Part shown: piece after piece, positions 1-7,626 of the stretch | Position numbering within the stretch: the first letter of the stretch is position 1 | Layout: each line of letters opens with the position of its first letter | Assembly (NCBI RefSeq): GCF_024396695.1 | Contig: NZ_CP094359.1 | Coordinates: 372,001-436,000, forward strand | Length of the DNA stretch: 64,000 nt | Direction of reading: 5' to 3' | Origin: Acidithiobacillus sp. YTS05 | GTDB taxonomy: Bacteria; Pseudomonadota; Gammaproteobacteria; Acidithiobacillales; Acidithiobacillaceae | Position numbers and translations under genes: made by a program | The notes under the pieces: model-generated | Database searches by the model: none | Told to the model about the DNA's origin: nothing | The model's input: only the letters and a program-made list of their open reading frames with translations

Positions 1-419
1 GCTTGCGCTCCCGCTCGCTCATCTCTATCCGCTCCTGCATCACTCGTCCTCGCTCGGATTTCCGTGGGCAGAAGCGCAGCAATGACACCCATGCCTCGGT
101 AACGGACCCCGATTGTCGCCTCTACAAGAAGGCACCCGGGGATGCCTCGCGGCTGGTGTATCTGGGGCATGTACTCATGGTTAACCGAGAGGGCTTGATC
201 GTGGGAGAACAGGTCACCACGGCGGATGGGACGGCAGAGGTAGATGCTGCGTTACAACTCATGGATGAGCTGGGTGGAAGCCGACGGATCACCCTTGCTG
301 CCGATAAAGGCTACGATCGTCTTGGCTTCGTCCGGGTGTGGTCGAGGAAGCCAAGGCCCGCCATGGCGTGCGCGTCGCACCGATCACGGTTGTCGGCGGT
401 AACGTGGCTTAACGGATAA
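1..419 (+). pseudogene. Broken IS5-type DDE transposase remnant
   Basis: The frame open from position 3 encodes a segment typical of IS5-family transposases: FRGQKRSNDTHAS followed by TDP, an L-x-GHVLM block, GLIV, a TADGTAE block and the catalytic-region motif AADKGYD at about positions 295-315. The upstream half lies outside the window or has been replaced by low-complexity sequence. After GYDRLGFV the usual downstream sequence, including the catalytic Glu region, is absent and the reading frame ends at 419, so the gene cannot be active. It sits directly upstream of a metal-efflux operon, which suggests that the region was shaped by insertion or recombination. The family assignment rests on motif recognition only. 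Confidence 0.7.
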
Positions 420-445
420 GACCAAAACCCAAAGACCAAAACCCA
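418..445. repeat. Perfect 14-bp tandem repeat
   Basis: The 14-bp unit AAGACCAAAACCCA occurs twice without a gap, at 418-431 and 432-445. It lies exactly between the 3' end of the transposase remnant and the -35 box of the next promoter. It could be a scar of an insertion or excision event, or a short slippage duplication. No inverted copy at the other side of the transposase can be seen because the window starts inside it. Confidence 0.75.
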
Positions 446-446
446 C

Positions 447-477
447 TTGACACTGAAGCTTGCTTCAGGTTTAACAT
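447..477 (+). promoter_or_regulatory. MerR/CueR-type promoter with 19-bp spacer and dyad
   Basis: A perfect -35 box TTGACA (447-452) is followed by a 19-bp spacer and a -10 box TAACAT (472-477). The spacer holds a perfect dyad, CTGAAGC-TT-GCTTCAG (453-468). An over-long 19-bp spacer containing the operator dyad is the hallmark of promoters activated by MerR-family metal sensors such as MerR and CueR, which untwist the DNA. Transcription would start near 484 and read into the metal-related operon that follows. No regulator gene of this family is present in the window. Confidence 0.65.
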
Positions 478-530
478 AAAAATACATAAAATTTTCTAAA
501 ATTCTGTCGAACAGGAGTTTGACCTCCGCA

Positions 531-992
531 GTGTTCCATGACGCCGCCAAGGGAAATAGGATACTGTCACGCGGGCATCGCCTGCGGGCTGGTGAGCTGC
601 AACGCTTGCTGCGGGCGTGTTTGGGCTATCTTCTGATTTTCTTACTCCTGTCCAATGCCCTTTTCCCGGACTGGTGTCGCTGCAGCATGATGGTTGGAAT
701 GCCTATGCGCTCGATGAGCGGCAAGATGCAGGCTGGATCTTCTTCCATGATAGGTATGGATGACCACTGTCCGATGGCCGGGATGGGTGCGCGTTCTTGC
801 TCGGCGCTTTGCGACCTGGCTCATGCCCCCAAGGGAACGGTCTTCGGGCATCTTGTCTATCCGGCCATCCTCACCGTAGTAATCGCTTGGTTCGCCTTGC
901 TACTGCAAGGCTTTATCCGACTCCCTTTTGCGAATCTATTGGTTGTTTGGGCGCATCCCCCGCCACTTTCTCGAGTCCGCCTCCTGATTTGA
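531..992 (+). CDS. Small Met/Cys/His-rich membrane protein, metal-related
   Basis: No named family is recognised. The 153-residue product has a hydrophobic segment near the N terminus (LGYLLIFLLLSNALF) and another near the C terminus (AILTVVIAWFALLLQGF). Between them is a stretch dense in Met, Cys and His (CRCSMMVGMPM, then MIGMDDHCPM and CSALCDLAH), as expected for a periplasmic copper or silver ligand region. It is the first gene behind the MerR-type promoter and precedes the efflux genes by about 70 bp. GTG 531 is chosen because the purine-rich AGGAG (513-517) touches the alternative TTG at 519. A copper-handling accessory role is inference from composition and context. Confidence 0.6.
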   Translation: MFHDAAKGNRILSRGHRLRAGELQRLLRACLGYLLIFLLLSNALFPDWCRCSMMVGMPMRSMSGKMQAGSSSMIGMDDHCPMAGMGARSCSALCDLAHAPKGTVFGHLVYPAILTVVIAWFALLLQGFIRLPFANLLVVWAHPPPLSRVRLLI

Positions 993-1060
993 ATTGCCCT
1001 GAGAACTAGCGCCTCCCGTCCGCTGGACGAGTTTTCTCGCGTTATTTTCAGGAGCATTCC

Positions 1061-2356
1061 ATGAAACTCAACAACCGAGCATTCGAAAATCGGCCTCCGC
1101 AGCTGCGTATCCTTCTACTCGTCGCAGTCAGTGCCACGCTGAGTGTTTTGCCCTTTGCTGTTGCAGAGGGCTCCACAACCCTTACCCTGGACGCTGCGGA
1201 ACGCCTACTTTCCCAAAACCCGAGTTTGGCCGCCTATCAGCAAAAAATTCTGGCCTTGCGTCATCAGGCCATTGCTGCATCACAGCTGCCAGATCCGCAT
1301 CTCAGTTTGGGTGCGGTCAATCTTCCTACCAACAATTTTTCCATGAATCAGCAGAAAATGAGCATGCTGAGTGTAGGGCTGAGCCAGACATTTCCTCCTT
1401 TTGGCCAGCTCGCGCTACGCAGCCGTCAGTTTCGCATGGAAGCCCGCGCGGCCTCTGCCAGCAAGGCGGAGCGATTGGCTGAACTGCGCTGGCTCTTACA
1501 GCAAAGCTGGATTCAGGCCCAGGTGGGGCACAACGAAATACGGATCCTCGTTCGCCAAGAGCAATTGGCACGGCTGACGGAGCAGGCAGCGATGGCCGCC
1601 TATCGTGCTGGTAGAATCGAGGAAGCCGAGGTATTGCGTGCTCGTCTGGAACGCCTCGCTCTTGCAAACGAAAAAGATCGGATTCGCTCTGAGCAAACAG
1701 GCGCCGAAGCACGTATCACCGAACTTTTGGGGCTTTCCGCTCCTCCGCGATTGGAGTGGCAGTGGCCACATGCATCTCCGCCGCCCGCCTTGTCGCTTTT
1801 GGTCGCGAGGATTTCTGGTCAGCCGACATTACAGGCAGCTGCGGCAAGCGAACGTGCCGCGCAAGTGGCTGTGCGGGTGGCGAATCGCAGTCTGCTGCCT
1901 TCGATTACCGTCAGCACGTCCTATGGACAAGACTTCATGCCCGGTAGTCCGAACTGGCTTTCCGTGGGTGTCAACCTCAGCCTGCCGATTTTTCCAGCCA
2001 ATCGTCAGGACCAGATCATTGCCGCCGCGCAAGAAAAGCAGATGGCTGCGGTTGATAACTATGGCGAACAACGCCTGCGTATCGCGCGAGAGCTGCGAAG
2101 TGCTTATGCCCAATACCAGGCTGCGGCTGCCGAAGATGAGCGTGACCAGCAGGATTTACTCCCCTTGGCGAAGCAGACCTATGCCGCCGAACTCGCGGAT
2201 TTCCGAAGCGGACGAGGGCGATTGCAATCAGTATTGCGCGCCCAGAATACCGTACTCGCCACTGCGCTGAACACCCTTGCTGCCCGCCGGGATCGAGCTC
2301 TGGCGATCGCGCAGTTGGATTTTTTGGCAACGCAATATCGCGGGGTGCAACCATGA
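1061..2356 (+). CDS. TolC-family outer-membrane efflux channel (CusC-like)
   Basis: This 431-residue protein is the outer-membrane exit duct of a tripartite metal efflux pump. It starts with a long cleavable signal (hydrophobic LLLVAVSATLSVLPFAVA ending near residue 35), then two outer-membrane efflux protein repeats made of long amphipathic helices rich in Ala, Gln, Arg and Leu (for example around residues 140-220 and 340-420) separated by beta-strand segments. A good ribosome site (CAGGAG) precedes ATG 1061. Its stop overlaps the adaptor start by four bases, so translation is probably coupled. The partner genes place it in copper/silver-type efflux; the channel itself carries no clear metal specificity motif. 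Confidence 0.88.
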   Translation: MKLNNRAFENRPPQLRILLLVAVSATLSVLPFAVAEGSTTLTLDAAERLLSQNPSLAAYQQKILALRHQAIAASQLPDPHLSLGAVNLPTNNFSMNQQKMSMLSVGLSQTFPPFGQLALRSRQFRMEARAASASKAERLAELRWLLQQSWIQAQVGHNEIRILVRQEQLARLTEQAAMAAYRAGRIEEAEVLRARLERLALANEKDRIRSEQTGAEARITELLGLSAPPRLEWQWPHASPPPALSLLVARISGQPTLQAAAASERAAQVAVRVANRSLLPSITVSTSYGQDFMPGSPNWLSVGVNLSLPIFPANRQDQIIAAAQEKQMAAVDNYGEQRLRIARELRSAYAQYQAAAAEDERDQQDLLPLAKQTYAAELADFRSGRGRLQSVLRAQNTVLATALNTLAARRDRALAIAQLDFLATQYRGVQP

Positions 2357-3732
2357 ACAAGCGTCTCTGGGGATTTTCTCTCGCCTCTCTCCTGCTCGGT
2401 GCCGGGATCGGTGCCACGCTGGTGCTGTGGTTGCCTGCGCAATCACCGAGCAAATCGCCTCTCCTGAAATCGCCATCCGCGCCGGTCCAGACCAAAACCG
2501 CCAAGCCACGTATCTTGTATTGGGCCAATCCCATGAACCCGAAAATCCATGCAACCCATCCTATGAAAGACAACATGGGCATGGCCTATATCCCGGTATA
2601 TGCCCATGCACCTGCGGCTTCTGCAACTGGGCTCACGGTGGATTCGCGGATGGTGCAACAACTCGGTGTACGCGTGGTTGCTGTGCAACGTCGACGGATT
2701 GGCCGTGTCCTCACCACTGTGGGCACGGTGGCCGAGGACGAAAACCGTGTGTACACCGTCACCCCACGATTTTCTGGTTGGATCACCAACCTCGCGGTTC
2801 GTGCGGTGGGTGACCCGGTTGCAGCTGGGAGCGTTTTGGCTCGGGTATATTCGCCGGAAGTTTATAGTGCCGAGCAAGAATATTTACTTGTCCAAGCGAG
2901 TGGTCCAGATAAAGATGCGACAAGCGAAGAGCTGCGTGCGGCGGCAACAGAACGCTTGCGCCTTCTGGGGTTGTCGTCGACGGAGATTGCCGCACTGCGT
3001 CGCAGCGGGGTGGCACAGCGGCAGGTCCCCGTTTATGCCCCCATTTCTGGTGTGGTGCAGAAGTTGCCGATCCACCAGGGCGGATATCTCTCCTCGCAAA
3101 GTAATATGATGGAGATTGCAAATCTCGATCGAGTTTGGGTGCAGGTCGCACTCTATGGCTACCAACTGCCTTGGGTACATATAGGGGATCGCGTAGAACT
3201 ACGCTCCGAGGAGTTCCCTGGAAAGATCTGGAAAGGCCGACTCAGCTTTCTGTATCCCACACAAAATCCCCAAAGCCGCACGGTCACGGCGCGTTTGTCC
3301 TTCGCTAATCCCGAGAGGACGTTGCGGCCAGGAATGTATGTCACGGCACAGGTGTGGACCCAGGCGCACAAAGTCCTGGCCGTGCCCGATAGCGCCATTC
3401 TTCGCACCGTGCAAGGGAATTTTGTGATGCTTTACCAAGCCGACGGACATTTTCTCCCTGCGCAAGTCCAAGCTGGAGCCACGGCCGATGGTTGGACCGC
3501 AATCCCACAAGGTCTGCATGCCGGTGAGCGAGTGGTGAACAATGCCCAGTTCCTGCTCTATTCCGAGTCGCAGTTCCAATCTGTACGGGCCCGTATGTTG
3601 GGCGGGAACCTAAGCTCGAAGCACACTGCGCCGAGCAAAGCGGAAATTCCCTCTCCTGCCGCAGCGACGCGCAAGACTTCCTCAGCGGAATCAATGGCGG
3701 GCATGCACATGGGAGGCGACGGACATGATTAA
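2353..3732 (+). CDS. cusB: RND efflux periplasmic adaptor, CusB-like
   Basis: The 459-residue membrane fusion protein links the inner-membrane pump to the outer-membrane channel. An N-terminal membrane anchor or signal (residues 7-28) is followed by a heavy-metal-binding motif, YWANPMNP at about 56-63 and KDNMGM at 72-77, matching the Y-x-C/W-x-x-P-M-x-P and K-D-x-M-G-M pattern of CusB-type adaptors. Lipoyl/barrel-sandwich and beta-barrel regions follow (GWITNLAVRAVGDPVAAGS; PVYAPISGVVQKLPIHQGG). The C terminus ends in a Met/His tail (MAGMHMGGDGHD), a likely metal-scavenging extension. It overlaps the channel gene by 4 bp and the pump gene by 8 bp. Cu(I)/Ag(I) specificity is inferred from the methionine motifs. 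Confidence 0.88.
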   Translation: MNKRLWGFSLASLLLGAGIGATLVLWLPAQSPSKSPLLKSPSAPVQTKTAKPRILYWANPMNPKIHATHPMKDNMGMAYIPVYAHAPAASATGLTVDSRMVQQLGVRVVAVQRRRIGRVLTTVGTVAEDENRVYTVTPRFSGWITNLAVRAVGDPVAAGSVLARVYSPEVYSAEQEYLLVQASGPDKDATSEELRAAATERLRLLGLSSTEIAALRRSGVAQRQVPVYAPISGVVQKLPIHQGGYLSSQSNMMEIANLDRVWVQVALYGYQLPWVHIGDRVELRSEEFPGKIWKGRLSFLYPTQNPQSRTVTARLSFANPERTLRPGMYVTAQVWTQAHKVLAVPDSAILRTVQGNFVMLYQADGHFLPAQVQAGATADGWTAIPQGLHAGERVVNNAQFLLYSESQFQSVRARMLGGNLSSKHTAPSKAEIPSPAAATRKTSSAESMAGMHMGGDGHD

Positions 3733-6700
3733 AGCCATCGTTCGGGCATCCATCGATAATCCGCTCCTGGTCATTCTGGCCACCCTGATCGTGACGGTGG
3801 CCGGCATCCTGGGAATGTATGCAATTCCTCTGGAGGCGATCCCCGACATTTCTCCTACCCAAGTGATCGTTAAGACCAGCTATCCGGGACAGGCCCCCCA
3901 AGTCGTGCAGGATCAGGTCACCTATCCCTTGGAAACTACCTTGCAGGAGGTCCCTGGTGCGCGAGCGGTACGGGGGTATTCGATGTTTGGGGATTCCTAT
4001 GTGTATGTCTTGTTCAAAGGCGGTACCCCTATTTTCCAAGCACGCAACCTCGTTCTCCAGTATCTCGAACAGGCGCAGGGTGAATTGCCGAGGGGTGTGA
4101 TACCTGCACTGGGTCCGAACAGTTCCGGCGTCGACTGGATCTACGAATATGCCCTGACCGATCCAAAAGGGACCCTGAACCTAGCACAATTGACCACCCT
4201 GCAAAACTGGTTTTTGAAGTTTGCCCTGCAGGGGATACCAGGGGTGGCCCAGGTGGCTACCGTAGGGGGAATGGAGCAGGAGTATCAAGTTGTCGTCCAT
4301 CCGCAGCGCATGATTGCCGAGGATGTCTCATTGCCCCAGGTAGAAGCGGCCATTCGCGCGGCGAATGGAGAAACCAGTGGGTCCGTCATTGATCTGGGCG
4401 AGTCTCGGTATATCGTGCGCACTTCTGGGTACATTCATTCCCTGCAGGATCTTCGCCAGGTTTCCGTGGCGGTGCGGGATGGAATACCCATTACCCTGGA
4501 GCAAATTGCCCGGGTGCAGTTAGGCCCGGTATTGCCGAGCGGCATCGCCGAGTTGAACGGACAAGGGCAGGTAGTCGGGGGAATCGTCATGATGAATCAG
4601 GGCGGGAATGCCAACGCGCTGATTCGGCGGGTAGAACAGAAGCTGCATAGTCTGCAATCTTCCCTCCCCACGGGTGTAAAGATCGTCACCACATACAGCC
4701 AGCGGCCACTTATCCAACGCAGTATTGCCACCCTGAGTGGCAAACTGTTGGAGGAGTGTATTGCAGTACTCCTGGTAACTTTTCTATTTTTGCTGCGTGC
4801 CCGCTCCGCGCTGGTGGTGTTGATCACGTTGCCGGTCGGCATTCTGACCGCATTTGCGGTCATGTATGGCCTGGGAATTTCGGCCAACATCATGTCTCTC
4901 GGCGGAATCGCGATCGCCGTGGGGGTCATGGTCGACGCTCCCGTGGTCATGATCGAGAATATGCATAAACGGATGGAGGAGGGTAGAGAGACAAACCCCT
5001 GGATCGCAGCGCGCGAGGCGGCGCTCGAAGTCGGACCAGCATTGTTCTTTTCTCTGTTGATCATTACGGTGTCGTTTCTGCCAATTTTTGCCCTCGGTGG
5101 TCAGGAAGGCAAACTCTTTGCTCCTCTTGCCTTCACCAAAACCTTCGCCATTGCGGCGGCGGCTCTGCTATCCATTTCCTTGGTACCGCTCCTCATGGCC
5201 TGGTTGATCCGAGGGCGAATTCCCGCCGAGCGCAAGAACCCGATCAATCGCCTACTGGCGTCGCTGTACCGCCCGGTTATCCATGGCGTGCTGCGGTTAC
5301 CCTGGCTGATTCTGATACTGGCTGGGTTGCTATCGTTGACCATGATCTACCCGTGGCAGCGACTAGGTACCCAGCTCATGCCCCCCCTCGACGAAGGTAC
5401 CTTGCTCTACATGCCGGTTGCTCAGAACCCAGCGATCTCTTATGGCGAGGCGGGTAGCCTGCTGCAGTTGACAGATCGCATCCTCAAAAGCTTTCCCGAA
5501 GTCAAAACCGTGTTCGGCGAAGCTGGACGGGCGCAAACGGCGACAGATCAGTCGCCCATTTCCATGTTTGATACGGTCGTCACCCTGCGCAAGAGGCAGC
5601 ATTGGCCAATCGGGATGACCCTTGATCGGTTACGGAGTCGTCTCAATCAAGCACTGCAAATACCGGGGCTGAGTAACGACTGGACGCAGCCTATCAAAGG
5701 ACGCGTAGATATGCTGACGACGGGTTTACAGACCCCGCTGGGCATCAAAATCACCGGGGCGAATTTGACTACCTTGAACCAGCTCGGTCAGAAAATACAG
5801 CAAGCCTTGGCGTCTGTCCCCGGTACCGAGTCGGTATACGCTGCGCATGCCCTGGGTGGACGCTATATTGTCATCCATACAGAGCGTCAGGCGGCGGCAC
5901 GCTATGGTATCTCAGTGGCTGATGTCAATCGAGTCGTGGAAACGGCGATTGGTGGCAAGGTCCTGACCACCGCAGTAGAGGGGGTGCAGCGTTTTCCCGT
6001 CGATCTTCGGTATCCGCGCGCCGAACGACAGTCTCTAAGCGCTTTGAGGAACGCTTATATCACGGCACCCAGTGGTGCCCAGATTCCGCTCGCGCAGGTA
6101 GCGCGTGTCCGCTTTGAAAAAGGTCCGGCGATGCTGACTAGCGATAACAGTCAGCTGAACTCCTGGGTGACGATTGACCTCAAGCCCGGCACCAGTATCG
6201 GCGGCTATGTCGCGGCTGCCAAGCAGGCACTCGCCCAACATGTCCCGTTACCTGCTGGATATACTATCGATTGGGTCGGAGAATATAAAAGCATGGAGCG
6301 TGCTGACCACCGCCTGTTGTTGGTGGTCCCTGCCGTCTTGTTATTGATCACGATACTGCTCTATTTCAATTTCCGTAACGTGGTGGAGGTCGGGATCGTG
6401 CTGGTGACGCTTCCTTTTTCTCTGCTCGGGGGGCTTTGGCTGGTCTATCTGCTGCACTACAAGCTATCGATAGCCGTAGTCGTTGGATTTATTGCACTCG
6501 CTGGCGTCGCAGCGGAATTCGGCGTGGTCATGCTTTTGTATCTCGATGAGGCAGTCTACCGCCGGAGAGCACGCAGCGCTCTGGAGAATTGGCATGACCT
6601 GCAATTGGCGGTTATAGAAGGCAGCATGCTGCGACTACGGCCACTGGCTATGACCCTCACGTTGGTCGTTGTGGGTCTTCTGCCGATTATGTTCAGCCAC

Positions 6701-6835
6701 GGAACGGGAGCGGACATGATGCGTCGCATCGCAGCTCCGGTGGTTGGGGGAATGTTCAGCGCGGCTTTGTTGGCGCTATTGGTGATTCCGGCGCTATATG
6801 CGTTGTGGCAAAAACGACGGTGGAAACTGGGATAG
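3725..6835 (+). CDS. cusA: Heavy-metal RND efflux pump, CusA-like
   Basis: This is a full-length (1036 residues) heavy-metal-efflux RND transporter, a proton-driven inner-membrane trimer. An N-terminal helix leads to the porter domain (SYPGQAP, then YVYVLFKGGTP), a transmembrane block with the GVMVDAPVVMIEN motif near residue 400, a second porter half, and a C-terminal helix bundle. Three methionines sit where CusA binds Cu(I)/Ag(I): M563 (LLYMPVA), M614 (ISMFDT) and M663 (VDMLTTG), with spacings of 51 and 49 close to the E. coli protein (573, 623, 672). CzcA-type pumps for divalent metals are the alternative, but the Met triad argues for monovalent copper or silver. Confidence 0.92.
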   Translation: MIKAIVRASIDNPLLVILATLIVTVAGILGMYAIPLEAIPDISPTQVIVKTSYPGQAPQVVQDQVTYPLETTLQEVPGARAVRGYSMFGDSYVYVLFKGGTPIFQARNLVLQYLEQAQGELPRGVIPALGPNSSGVDWIYEYALTDPKGTLNLAQLTTLQNWFLKFALQGIPGVAQVATVGGMEQEYQVVVHPQRMIAEDVSLPQVEAAIRAANGETSGSVIDLGESRYIVRTSGYIHSLQDLRQVSVAVRDGIPITLEQIARVQLGPVLPSGIAELNGQGQVVGGIVMMNQGGNANALIRRVEQKLHSLQSSLPTGVKIVTTYSQRPLIQRSIATLSGKLLEECIAVLLVTFLFLLRARSALVVLITLPVGILTAFAVMYGLGISANIMSLGGIAIAVGVMVDAPVVMIENMHKRMEEGRETNPWIAAREAALEVGPALFFSLLIITVSFLPIFALGGQEGKLFAPLAFTKTFAIAAAALLSISLVPLLMAWLIRGRIPAERKNPINRLLASLYRPVIHGVLRLPWLILILAGLLSLTMIYPWQRLGTQLMPPLDEGTLLYMPVAQNPAISYGEAGSLLQLTDRILKSFPEVKTVFGEAGRAQTATDQSPISMFDTVVTLRKRQHWPIGMTLDRLRSRLNQALQIPGLSNDWTQPIKGRVDMLTTGLQTPLGIKITGANLTTLNQLGQKIQQALASVPGTESVYAAHALGGRYIVIHTERQAAARYGISVADVNRVVETAIGGKVLTTAVEGVQRFPVDLRYPRAERQSLSALRNAYITAPSGAQIPLAQVARVRFEKGPAMLTSDNSQLNSWVTIDLKPGTSIGGYVAAAKQALAQHVPLPAGYTIDWVGEYKSMERADHRLLLVVPAVLLLITILLYFNFRNVVEVGIVLVTLPFSLLGGLWLVYLLHYKLSIAVVVGFIALAGVAAEFGVVMLLYLDEAVYRRRARSALENWHDLQLAVIEGSMLRLRPLAMTLTLVVVGLLPIMFSHGTGADMMRRIAAPVVGGMFSAALLALLVIPALYALWQKRRWKLG

Positions 6836-6850
6836 TCCTATACAGGAGAG

Positions 6851-7405
6851 ATGACGATGAATCGTAGGCAAATGATGAAGTCGATTTTTTCGGCCCTGGC
6901 ACTGTTGGGGTATGTTCGTCTCGGTGCCGCCAGTGCTTCAGGTATAGGCGGGATGATGGGAGGCATGATGCGCAACGGGCCAGATGAAGAAGGCATGCGG
7001 GCGATGATGTCCCCAGAAAATCGGGGGCCCATGCAGACCGGGATGGAACTATTTGAGCGACATCGCCAGGTGCATCGCAAAGTGACCTTTCTACCCGATG
7101 GTATCCATGCCGTTACGATATCTGCAGTACCAGAAACGGTGGCACTGTTACAGGCTCATGTGGAGCAGATGTATGCCCGACTGGCGGAGGATCGTCCTTT
7201 CCCATACCCGATGAGTCGCAGTGTTCCAGTGATGTTCGCACATCCAACTCTGTATCAGCGCAAGCTCACCATGCTCAAGGACGGGATCGCCGTGACGGAA
7301 ACCTCCAATGACCCAGAAATGGTGCGAGTCATTCACGCGCATGCCCGAGAAATCAATCGTTTCGTCCAGGATGGCATGCCGGCGATGATGCGCAAGATGA
7401 TGTAA
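6851..7405 (+). CDS. Met-rich exported protein downstream of cusA
   Basis: No named family is recognised. The 184-residue protein starts with MTMNRRQMMKSIFSALALLG, an export signal with a twin-arginine-like RRxMMK pattern. A Met/Gly-rich patch follows (IGGMMGGMMRNG), then two copies of a related unit: GIHAVTISAVPETVALLQAH and, later, GIAVTETSNDPEMVRVIHAH, each following a Leu/Lys segment. It ends MPAMMRKMM. The internal duplication with TS-x-x-PEMV and IHAHA suggests two similar helical-beta modules. It lies 15 bp after cusA behind AGGAGA, so it belongs to the efflux operon, and a periplasmic metal-chaperone role is plausible but inferred. ATG 6857 is an alternative start. Confidence 0.65.
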   Translation: MTMNRRQMMKSIFSALALLGYVRLGAASASGIGGMMGGMMRNGPDEEGMRAMMSPENRGPMQTGMELFERHRQVHRKVTFLPDGIHAVTISAVPETVALLQAHVEQMYARLAEDRPFPYPMSRSVPVMFAHPTLYQRKLTMLKDGIAVTETSNDPEMVRVIHAHAREINRFVQDGMPAMMRKMM

Positions 7406-7503
7406 TTTGGTAGAGGGTCGAGGCCACCCGCTCGGGCAATGGATTGCACTGCGGTGGGATTGGCGAGATCGGTGGTGAAGGCGTCTATCGTGTGGGAACC
7501 CAC

Positions 7504-7530
7504 TTGGAATAGCCGGCTTTCTGGCATAAT
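7504..7530 (+). promoter_or_regulatory. Possible extended -10 promoter for ffh
   Basis: TTGGAA (7504-7509) and CATAAT (7525-7530) are 15 bp apart, and the -10 is preceded by TG one base upstream (TGGCATAAT), the extended -10 form that tolerates a poor spacer. It lies about 100 bp before the ffh start in the otherwise gene-free stretch 7406-7626. Confidence 0.4.
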
Positions 7531-7626
7531 GGCGTGGTTCTTCTGAAGAATCTGAATCTCAGCCGGAAGGCGTTGCGCCCGTATCCTTGAGCGCGCAAAA
7601 TGATAATCCGCTTTGTCGAGGTACCC

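Noticed and set aside
1..60. CRISPR-like or repeat array suggested by the CTCGCTC/CCGCTC pattern
   Set aside because: The pattern is short, irregular and has no spacers; it is low-complexity sequence inside the broken transposase.
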